Positions 26,201 to 34,612 of a stretch of DNA of 64,000 nt are shown piece by piece. Source of the DNA: Strongylocentrotus droebachiensis (lineage: Eukaryota > Echinodermata > Echinoidea > Camarodonta > Strongylocentrotidae); NCBI GenBank assembly GCA_035222895.1, contig JAVYIG010001812.1, positions 232,930 through 296,929 on the forward strand. The letters are read 5' to 3'. Position 1 is the first letter of the stretch. Each line of letters begins with the position of its first letter. Both the position numbers and the translations under genes were made by a program. Below the pieces are notes generated by a model. It did no database searches and had not been told where the DNA came from. It saw only the letters and a list, made by a program, of their open reading frames with translations.

Positions 26201-27158
26201 TCATTAAAAAATGTTATCTCCCATGTCAGTTTTTTAATCTCATCTCACATTCTAAAGTCAACAGTTTATATTTTGCACAAATATTGACAAGACACTTGGT
26301 GGATGCGCGGATGGGACCTTCATTATATAGGATAGCGATAGGGGTGTTATTTTGTGGGGTGGTGGAACTAGTGGGGTAATTTAAAACTAAAAATACATCA
26401 TGTTTGTATTCAAAAGACAATTATCAGTGAACACCCATATTTCATAAATATTTTTGGTCGGGAACCCGCAGAGCACACAAAAAACGATGATCCTTAAATA
26501 TTTTTGAGGACGCATTTTGTCCGTGTATTTACGAGGATTTCCTCACTTTTAATTTTATATGCAGACGATCCTTATTCTTGGAGCAGCGCCCCTACTGGTG
26601 AAATGAATAAATTATGAATTCGTTGATTTTTTGCAAATTGTACAAATTCCTTCAAATTATTTCCATCCGAAAAAAGCTGGGGTTATTGACTTGTGTTTAG
26701 AGTGTTCGACTGTTTAAATTTTACTAGATTCTACGTCTAGATCTCCATCATCACTCGGATCATAGACACCACTCACTCAGTCTCAGTTCTACATTTCATC
26801 ACTGCTCACACAATGCCCTGCATCAGTGAATGCATCCACATGGCACATGCATCCACACATTCAACATAATTTTGTTTAATCTCTCATCTATAATCTACTA
26901 CTAGGTCTGGATCCAGGCAGTCCCCTAAATATCTATTTATTGCCTTAATCGTTTTTAATTTCTATAATTCTAGTACAAATCAAGCACATAACATGGTTAT
27001 TCGTCAGCGACTAGCCTGGCCTACACTCGCCTGAGCTCCGGCGCGGCAAGCCAGGCCAGCGCGCTACCCTGGAATTTTTCGAGCACTCACCCTCCTGCGA
27101 CTACATGAGTCATGTGTGGGGAAATGGTTGGTCGATGCATCGTTTCAGTTTCAGGCAT
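15749..27158 (-). CDS. SLC25A36: Mitochondrial pyrimidine-nucleotide carrier, SLC25A33/36 type (7 exons)
   Basis: Mitochondrial carrier family; the SLC25A33/36 (yeast Rim2) branch moves pyrimidine nucleotides across the inner mitochondrial membrane. The coding exons are 27091-27158, 25371-25553, 24687-24764, 17850-17950, 17370-17436, 16356-16624 and 15749-15945. All junctions are GT-AG and phase-consistent, giving 963 coding bases and 320 residues; the human proteins are 311-321. There are three carrier repeats, each with the PX[DE/W]xx[KR] signature: PLEIVK (35-40), PIWMVK (153-158, with the Trp typical of this branch) and PHEVAR (254-259). Other branch landmarks are [46 protein letters not shown] and [11 protein letters not shown]. 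The start is the first ATG after an in-frame stop; a second in-frame ATG follows six codons later. SLC25A36 is preferred over SLC25A33 only weakly: an invertebrate may have one gene for both. Confidence 0.94.
16356..16624 (-). CDS. SLC25A36: Carrier exon 6, second half of repeat 2 into repeat 3
   Basis: Acceptor GCAACAG, donor CACG|GTAAGT. It encodes KGPAYNN, then [15 protein letters not shown], then [10 protein letters not shown], and ends at AYPH, the start of the third signature. It is the largest exon of the gene. Confidence 0.95.
17370..17436 (-). CDS. SLC25A36: Carrier exon 5, second signature
   Basis: Acceptor CTCTTCCAG, donor GAAAG|GTACGT. It encodes [19 protein letters not shown], the second carrier signature. 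Confidence 0.94.
17850..17950 (-). CDS. SLC25A36: Carrier exon 4, end of repeat 1 to repeat 2
   Basis: Acceptor TTTATGCAG, donor GCAG|GTAAGC. It encodes [13 protein letters not shown] and [11 protein letters not shown], covering the second helix and the start of the third. Confidence 0.93.
18860..19070 (-). pseudogene. Reverse-transcriptase fragment of a non-LTR LINE, frameshifted
   Basis: Minus-strand translation shows [18 protein letters not shown] and then, in another frame, [12 protein letters not shown]. These are the adjacent RT motifs of CR1/Jockey-like LINEs. A short deletion just before the VPQ motif shifts the frame, and the expected YINDL is lost. This is a dead fragment inside the carrier's third intron, flanked by A runs (19117-19160) and by CGGACGGTT-rich sequence on both sides. 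Confidence 0.7.
20189..20235 (+). repeat. (GA)n microsatellite
   Basis: A near-perfect GA run within a purine-rich stretch that continues to about 20400. Confidence 0.95.
20627..20676 (+). repeat. Decamer tandem repeat, CTGAAACCAG x5
   Basis: Five consecutive exact copies. Each junction creates an AGCT or CAGCTG-like core. Confidence 0.95.
21024..21196 (+). repeat. Dispersed repeat family C, partial copy
   Basis: Shares TGGTCATGCGATTGCATTG and the following 150 bases with longer copies at 36733 and 58805. It stops after the CACAGAAAGATG motif, so it is a 5' fragment. Confidence 0.8.
21484..21642. mobile_element. Foldback element with CAGGGC..TGTTTTACAAAG ends
   Basis: The left end CAGGGCTCTGTTTTACAAAG is mirrored at the right by CTTTGTAAGACAGGGCCC. 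Interior GCGATTGAT and ATCAATCGC blocks are also complementary. It resembles the element at 41641. Confidence 0.6.
24687..24764 (-). CDS. SLC25A36: Carrier exon 3
   Basis: Acceptor TTTCAG, donor TCCAG|GTAAGG. It encodes [20 protein letters not shown] and then GVAPS, the conserved stretch before the second helix. Confidence 0.94.
25371..25553 (-). CDS. SLC25A36: Carrier exon 2, first signature
   Basis: Acceptor ATTACAG, donor ATCAA|GTAAGT. It encodes [20 protein letters not shown], then a variable Gly/Ser-rich loop ([19 protein letters not shown]). The loop length differs among carriers of this branch. Confidence 0.95.
25715..25835 (+). repeat. CAT-type trinucleotide microsatellite
   Basis: Imperfect (CAT)n/(ATC)n in intron 1 of the carrier gene. 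Confidence 0.9.
27091..27158 (-). CDS. SLC25A36: Carrier exon 1, start codon
   Basis: Starts ATG-CCT-GAA and ends GCAGGAGG|GTGAGT, a consensus donor. It encodes the N-terminus and HMTHVVAGG, which joins exon 2 to form the VAGGVGGTVGA entry into helix 1. The frame stays open upstream for roughly 40 codons without another ATG before a stop. Confidence 0.88.
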
Positions 27159-27560
27159 AAGATAAAAATTTCCCGAAGGTTTCTTCCAATAATCTGTCAA
27201 TCTGTTCTTGAGAAAGATATGTCCGATGTCAGTGCTGGTGTCCTTTCTAAATGGTAAAACTTCAGATGATATAACGAAGTATTATCTAGGTCTATGTCGC
27301 AATAACGTACACGATTTACATCAAACAAGACTGAACTGATAAGTTGTGCACAATTTTACATTGTATTGCAAATTCGTGTACGCTTCAATGGGGATGTTTT
27401 GATCATCACTGGCAAAGTTCACATAGCACATGGGAGGAATATTCCGTCGCGCTGATTGGACGATCGTCAGTATTGACGAACAGCATGCACAAGGTTGTCT
27501 GCGATCACGCGGGAACTTGCTTCTGATTGGTCAAATCATTGCTTTAGATACGTAGGGGTA
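27159..27560 (-). promoter_or_regulatory. Carrier gene 5' UTR and promoter region
   Basis: More GC-rich than its surroundings. Two inverted CCAAT boxes (ATTGG at 27455-27459 and 27526-27530) stand about 300 and 370 bases upstream of the start codon on the gene's strand. No TATA box is evident. The transcription start cannot be placed from sequence alone. Confidence 0.5.
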
Positions 27561-28251
27561 GTGATACTCCGAGGCTCTTTGCATGTTTCGCGGGTTCCTC
27601 ATAACTGAATTTATGTAGGACAGTTCGTTCAAGGTTTGTTTACCAACACATTATGAATGAAGAAATCGCGCTGCGAAGATGGAAAAGTTATTTACGGAAA
27701 AAACATTCGTTGAACCGTTATTTCCATAGACGTTCTGATCACGATTTGCATAACTGTCAAGTTGACTCATTTGTTTTGGTGATTGTGATTCATTTTTATA
27801 TAACGTGTGACTGACGGCCATATATAATTAGAAATAGATCTTGACCGCTATGCTAAAATATGTCTGGGAAATATTCTGTTTTTATAGTTTATTACATGTT
27901 TAAGAATCATTCAAGGGATCGTTTCGTTTTTGAACCAACTCGAAAATTTGACTTCAGGCTTCAGCGAGATGAGCTATGAGCGAGAGTAGATTCCACTATT
28001 TTCTTATGATTTGGGTTTCAACTCCAAAACGAACTTATCCAAAGTGAGAATTGCCACTCCCAAGCAGAAAATTAATTTTATCTCAAAAGATGGGCTGTGC
28101 TATCGGAGACTTCCGTTGGGATTCATGACTACCGCACCTAACCGCAAAGGGCCCGTTGAGAATGAGACGGTGGATTATCAAAGTCAATGTACGGACATGG
28201 ATATGGATGTGAGATGGGTGTGAGAGGGGTGTGTGAGGGGTGTGTCTTCTC

Positions 28252-28800
28252 GGGTGGGGGGGGGGGGGGGGGTGGGGCGAGTGAAGGGCTAAGCGAGTAA
28301 GAGGAGGAATAGGAAGAGAAGGGGAAATCGAGGAGGGGAAAGTGAAAGGGGAGAAGTGAGGAAGAAGAAGCTTAGGGCAGCTGAAGAACTTTTTGAAATG
28401 AGGACCAGAAGGAATAAAAATGTCAAGAAGCCGAAGAGTGAAGGAGGATGACATTATGAGGAAGAAGAACCTAGAGGAAAAATATGAGGAGGAAGGAAAA
28501 GAAGATCAAGACGAAAATAAGGAGGTTCGCAGGGGTTGAAGCAGAAGAAGAATTGAGATAGGAGGAGTTGGACGAGAAAACGGGCTGAGAAAAGAAGGGG
28601 CATGTATGACTTACTTGAAAAGAGAAGGAGGAGATGTAGAAGAACTGAAAGAAGAAGAAGCAGAAGCATGCAGGATAGAGACGAGGAGAAAGAAAAAGAG
28701 GAAGATGAATGGAAAAAATGAAATGAAAGAAAGAGAAGATGAAGAAGCAGAAGGAGAAGAAGAAAAGGAGGAAGAAAAGATGATGATGAAGTGTATATGG
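28252..28800 (+). repeat. Poly-G run followed by about 0.5 kb purine-rich tract
   Basis: A G run at about 28256-28271 is followed by AGGAGGAAGAAG-type sequence with very few pyrimidines. Strand bias this long can form triplex or H-DNA. Glu/Lys-rich and Ser/Phe-rich open frames on either strand are composition artefacts. Confidence 0.85.
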
Positions 28801-28897
28801 GTATAACAACAATAGTACAATCATATAGCCGGATCCAGGCCGCACAGGGGAGGGGGTCGTAAACAGCAAATCCGCAACCGGCCCTCTAAACAATTTA

Positions 28898-29504
28898 CAG
28901 TGCGTCCCAGAAAAAACGAAACCGAGAATTATCGATGTTTTATAACTTAATCACAATCATTTATATTTAATAAATGACACATATTTGTAAAGATTAGATC
29001 CTCCATTTTCATTTAATGCAACTCATAATGATGCATCTTTACGCATGAGTGATTAAAACATACTAAGAAAGGGTACCAAAAAGTCATTTTGCGACCGGTA
29101 TCCGAATTTCAAAGAGAAAATCAAATTTCCAGAAAGTTCAATTTCTGCCCTTTCATATGACACCTTAATCAGGAAAAATGGGCCAGGCATAACAAAGTTC
29201 CGTTTTTTTTTAAATTAATGCTTGTATTTCCATAATTTTCATCCAACGAATTTTCACTGGCTGCCCGCCGTAGCAACAAACAGAGTTGATAAAAGACTTT
29301 ATGTACCCATGGCTGATCGTCGACGAAACGGAGTGGTGAGTAAAAATGATAAAAGCTAATTGCTAGTCTTTCGTCTTCTTTGTTGTTCCACTGAGTTGAA
29401 TCAAATGAAAGAGGAGGATCTAAGCTTTACAAATAAGTGTCATGTATTAATCATGATTGATAATGATAATTCTCGGTTTCGTTTTTTTTTTCTGGAACGC
29501 ACTG
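28898..29504. mobile_element. TA-flanked element (Tc1/mariner-like MITE), copy 1
   Basis: Bounded by TA on both sides. The left end CAGTGCGTCCCAGAAAAAAC is mirrored at the right by TCTGGAACGCACTG. The inverted ends continue through CGAAACCGAGAATTATC. CAGT ends plus a TA target duplication point to the Tc1/mariner superfamily. It encodes no transposase. It is oriented opposite to the copy at 33570. Confidence 0.8.
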
Positions 29505-30099
29505 TATATAATACGTATGAATAAATAAAAGGGGAAAAGGGATGAAGCATATATGAAAAGAATAGACTAATTAGGTTACCCTTTTTTCTCGTTTGCTTGT
29601 CACACAATAATATTTACGGATTTGTGCCCCCTCCTGCTTGGGTCCTGTACCACTTTTAACTTCACCATGAGAAACAAACATGTACAGAAAGATCCAGGGA
29701 CTTTCATTCACCAGCTGGCTGAACGAGGTGGGAAAGATTATGGCCGAGAGATGGCGCTCTCTCAGTCACTGTAGAGCTAGTGAATACTGCATTATTCATG
29801 TATTTACCTTGTTATACCGTTTTAAATGTGCATGTTTTCCTCTAGCTAGAACTTTTGGTTACAAACTATTCAATTCAACTGTTAAACTGGCATCTCTATA
29901 GATGGAATCCACTTTGTAAACAATAGTTGTTGATTGTCTGGCAAGCCTCTGGAAAGCTTTTGAGATGTCAGTGTTGTATACGGTATTCAACTGTGTGGTG
30001 TTTCACCGTTGAGGGCATTATCATGATTCAAAGTTCGTGCAAGGTCGTCACGCAAACCCCAGAAAAAAAAATCTTTTGAAATATTGTTTTTTCCTTAGG

Positions 30100-30135
30100 G
30101 GGGGGGGGGGAGGGGGAAGGCGAAGGGGGAGGGGG
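30100..30135 (+). repeat. G-rich run
   Basis: A run of G broken by A, potentially G-quadruplex forming. Confidence 0.85.
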
Positions 30136-30137
30136 TA

Positions 30138-30300
30138 TGCGAATAGACCGGCTTACTAATTACATATTCAAATGTATGGATGTTTCTTTCCTGGGGACCT
30201 ATAGTGATTCCATTAACCTGTCATCAAAGAAGGAACTAAAATACCAGGAATCCAGTCTGCATACGTTACTTTTTGTTAAGCCTCGGGCAAGCTCGGGGGC
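30138..30300 (+). repeat. Dispersed repeat family D, copy 1
   Basis: Shares ACATATTCAAAT, TTCCATTAACCTGT and GGAATCCAGTC in order with 41858-42020. Divergence is substantial. Gene content is absent. Confidence 0.6.
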
Positions 30301-30360
30301 TGGTTCAGATATTTTGTTACTACAGTATTCATATTATTAGCACCTTTACACTTCATGAAA

Positions 30361-30902
30361 CATAAAGCATCATCTACAACAATATCATCATCTTAATTAT
30401 CATCACCACCATCACCATCATCATCTACATCAATATCATCATCTACATCAATATCATCATCTTAATCATCATCACCACCATCACTATCATCATTATCATC
30501 ACCATCATCTTCATCACCACCACCATCATCACCATCATCACCACCACCACCATCATCACCATCATCATTACCATCATCACCAGCACCATCATCACTATCA
30601 TCATCACCACCATCATCACCACCACCATCACCACCACCATCATCATTATCATCATCAATGTCATCATTATCATCATCATCATTATAATCACCATCATCAT
30701 TATCACCACCACCATCATCACCACCATCATCATAATCATTATCATCACCATTGTCACCATCACCATCATCATTATCATCACCATCACATTCTCATCTTCA
30801 TCACCATCATCATCACCATTATCATCATCACCATCATTACCATCATCATCATAATCATCACTATCATCACCACCATCATCATCATCACCATCCCTGACAT
30901 CA
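30361..30902 (+). repeat. CAT/CAC trinucleotide microsatellite, 0.54 kb
   Basis: A continuous (ATC)n array with frequent ACC variants. Its reverse strand reads as a Met/Val/Asp-rich open frame, which is not a gene. Long enough to be highly length-polymorphic. Confidence 0.97.
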
Positions 30903-32143
30903 TTGCAATTCATCTGTCGTTTCGACGTCAAAATGTCACACCATGAATCACAGAATCAAGCAAAGTACAGTTTTATGGGTGAATTTTAATATGATAAAAG
31001 CCACAACCAATACAAACATATTACCATCTTGCATCTTACCATACCCTTAAATCAGAGTACTGTATTTCTAGCTTCATATTTTGCATGATAATTTCATTCC
31101 AAACAAGGACACAAATCCAACAATTTTTAAAATCTTTTTTCAGAAGATAAATCAAAATAACAATGGCTATTGCTGTGTAGGGGGACATGTAATCAATTTA
31201 GATTTTTTTTTTTTTAAAGAAAGAAAATAAAAACCTTAGGTAACTGTATGAATAAATGAAGAAAGTTACCAGAAAAAAAATTCCTGAAAGATTGGAATAC
31301 CTATGGCACTGTCATTCCACAAAATTATACAAAATGCTTCAATATGAGAAAAAGAGCATAGTACATGTATGCTACATGTTCTTTACAAATTCAACATGTC
31401 AAAAGTAGAAATGTCTGCATAAAAATATGGCAAGGAATAAGTATTTGGTCACAAATTTAGCAATGGAAACTTGCAAAGATACACAAAGTTGGTCACGCAG
31501 GAGTCCCCATGTGCAATGCGACACAGATTGTTCACACCAAATTCAGGGGAATTCCCTTCCCTGGGAGCCCAAAGTGATGGGAGATCATCTCATTCAAGAT
31601 AACTCCAAGCATAACCTCTGAGAGAGTGGAGAACCATAATTTTGGTTTCAGAAAAGATTTTCCTTTGAGAAATATCCCTTACAAAGGCAGATATTTTGAA
31701 GTACAGTAGTTGACTGGCACATGCATTTGTTGGTTAGACCTATCAGTCTAAACCCTAAACTACAGGGCCCCGATTCACAGAACTTGTCATCAGTGACAAA
31801 TGACAGTTTTTGTTATAAGCTAGACTCAGACAAACAGTGAGTATTTTCACGAATAATAATTTGATCCGAAGCATCTGAAAGCCCTATACATTTGAAAATG
31901 TACATTGGTCACAGTTGAAGAAAGATAATATCATTGGATATTCTTAGGAATGTTGCGATGTCAAAAAGGGAAATATATAGATATTCGTTACATGCCGGCT
32001 ACAGCCCACAAGACCATTGGCCGACTAGACCGACAAAATCAGTCTCATGGTCCTTTAGCCCCTCTACACAGAGTTCTGGAGACCGACGGCCGACTAGATT
32101 ACTGTTCTTCTATCTTTCCTTATGTATTTCTTTGTTTTGTTTT
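30903..32143. other. Non-coding stretch, nothing recognised
   Basis: AT-rich single-copy-looking sequence. A half-palindrome CAGGGCCCCGATTCACAGAAC near 31763 resembles one end of the GGGCCC..TTTCATAAA foldback group. Confidence 0.5.
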
Positions 32144-32275
32144 TTGTCTCATTGGCCGACTGTCTCATTGGCCGACTGTCTCATTGGCAGACTGACTCAT
32201 TGGCCGACGGTCTCATTGACCGATTGTCTCACTGTCTCATTGGCCGACTGACTCATTGGCCGACGCTCTCATGGA
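32144..32275 (+). repeat. 16-bp minisatellite, TCATTGGCCGACTGTC type
   Basis: About eight imperfect copies; variants differ at the CTGTC/CGGTC end. Related words (ATTGGCCGACTAGACCG) occur 130 bases upstream, suggesting the array once extended there. Confidence 0.9.
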
Positions 32276-33569
32276 CCTTCTGTAACTTCTTGTTTTCCAC
32301 ATTTTCTCATATTTTTTTTTTGTTTGCCGGCCTCAAGGGCCATCGGTCTAGTGGACCTTTTGTAAATGTCGGTCTTTGGGGCTGCTGGATAGCTGGAATT
32401 ACCCAATCACGCCAACTGTCAGTACAGTGCATTAGAAATGTAATGAAAAATATGGCACACTTAGTCTAAAGAGAGAAATATTCACTCTTACAATAATTAT
32501 GAAGCATCCTCAACAAAATGCAAATGATGATTGAAAAACTTCATTAATATTTCAAACAATTAACATAATTGTCAAAAACAAAGTCTGAAATCATTCAATG
32601 TACTTTCTTGATTGTTAGAACTAAGAATCTGTTTATGGGCATTGACAGCAAATGAGCTCTTACCGTAATTGAAGTAGAATTAAGTCCTTAAGATATCTGA
32701 AACAGCGGAAGTCACTTTTCACTGTTATACATGTATCATAATACTTCAATAGTAATGATTCATTACTATGTAAAATATACCAATCAATATGAAATCAAAT
32801 CAAACCAAACATAAATTGCAAACACACTGAAAAACATAAAACATATTTCTGTCGTTAAAAAATGATAAAATATAATATGGTTTAATACATTCAAAGTGTA
32901 AAAATATAATACAAAATTATCCAAACAAAGAAATTGCCAAATGTGTCTTATGAAGGATAAAACAAGCCTAATATATAATATCATTAGGGGTTTTGCTTCT
33001 CATCTAAATGAATTATTCTAATAGTAATTTTCAAATGCAGCTACAGCAGCAAGCAGATGTGGCTTTATCATGTAAATCTATCATTCAAGCCTGCACAGTA
33101 TATGTACGTGTATAAAAAGTTATCTAAACTACTCATTTATATATTTTTACAATATGTTCAAAAGCGACTACTCAAGCATAGTGTGATTATTCTACATAGC
33201 ACATTTATATACCGGTATGTTCAAAAAACAAATTTATACAACCGTAACACCGAGCCCCTCTTCCAAATCATACCCAATTCTAATAATATCAACACAGATC
33301 ATTCCAATACAATATATCACTATAATCGACTCAAACAGTCATGAAATATTGTACAGGAAACTGAGAAATCCCACCACCAAAATGCTAGTTATTTGACCAA
33401 AATACCTCTACTCGTAGATAATTGGTTCAATTGGATTTTTGGTCACAGTAATTGCTTGTGTTCTAAAGAAATAACATGAATGCCATTTTTAGGTAGAAAG
33501 ATATGTATAAAGACTGCTCAAGGGAGACAAGAAAATAGGGACTCTATCTAGACAGATGGCCTTTCTATA

Positions 33570-34163
33570 CAGTGTGTCCCAGAAAAAACAAAACCGAGAA
33601 TTATCAATGCTTTATCATATCGTCAACGAAACGGAGATTAAGTCTTTTGTCACCTCTGTTTGTCGCTACGGCAGGCAGCCAGTGAAAACGAATTCGATTA
33701 ATCAAATTAAGCATTAATTTAAACCAACAGAACTTTGTTATTCCTGGCTCATTTTTCTCATTGAGGTGTCATATCAAAGGGCAGGAAATGAACTTTCTAG
33801 AAATGTGATTTTTCCTTTGAAATTCAGATACCGCCTGCCGAATGACTTTTGGATACCCTCTTTTCAAATTGTTTTTAATCACTCATGCATGAAATATGCA
33901 TCATATGAGTGGCATCAAATGAAAGAGGAGGATCTAAGCTTTACAAATATGTGTCAATTATTGATTATAATTGTGATTACCGGTAATGCTACGGTCTCAA
34001 AGGTTCGTACGAACAATAATTTTGTACGAATCTCCCTGTTTTTCCATTGTCTGAATAACGTTCGTACGGCGTTCGTAATAGTTCGTATTGGCATTTGTAA
34101 CCAAGGCTTTAGTTACGCTAAAACATAGATAATTCTTGGTTTTGTTTTTTCTGGGACGCACTG
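33570..34163. mobile_element. TA-flanked element (Tc1/mariner-like MITE), copy 2 with insert
   Basis: The left end TA-CAGTGTGTCCCAGAAAAAAC is mirrored at the right by CTGGGACGCACTG. The interior matches the reverse complement of the copy at 28898. An extra block of about 150 bases at 33980-34128 is absent from copy 1 and carries repeated GTTCGTACG words. Part of the opposite end is deleted. Confidence 0.78.
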
Positions 34164-34474
34164 CATAGTAGGTCACTAAAGCAGGGTTATTGTACTTTTT
34201 GATGAACGGTCCCCTTTATGTATTGAGAATGGACCCATATTTGCACAGGAGAGGCTGAATAGAAAACAAGGGTAAAGTAGGCAGTCCAATATGTGTACGG
34301 TAGTTATTTCCTCTCTCCCTGATTCTTCAAAAAAAAATGGAAAGACAACCATAATAATGTCAGAAATCGCAGTTTCTTACAACCGAAACTTAGTACCCAG
34401 GTTCAATACAGTCTCCCATGTTTATATGGCTCTCTGTTTCTTGTATCCCTTGATCGTTTCCAGCCGGCGTTATC

Positions 34475-34612
34475 TCACGACGAATTAAAGAGGGCGGCTT
34501 TCTCTTTGAACTGCTGTTGCCTGACTTTTCGCACTTCGGCTTCTTGCCTCTTCTCTTCCTGTTCGTCCAGAATCTCTTGATGGAATTTGCCTTCTTGCGT
34601 CTGTACTGCGAT
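34475..34612 (-). CDS. EFHD2: EFHD last exon, coiled coil and stop
   Basis: Acceptor TTTTCCAG, phase 0. It encodes IAVQTQEGKFHQEI through KEKAALFNSS-stop (TGA at 34477-34475). Confidence 0.93.
   Translation of the reverse strand: MAVQTQEGKFHQEILDEQEEKRQEAEVRKVRQQQFKEKAALFNSS

Noticed and set aside
28083-28893. Glu/Lys-rich and Ser/Phe/Leu-rich frames
   Set aside because: Products of the purine-rich tract; composition alone explains them.
30443-30931. 162-codon minus-strand open frame
   Set aside because: It is only Met/Val/Asp codons from the CAT/CAC microsatellite read in reverse.
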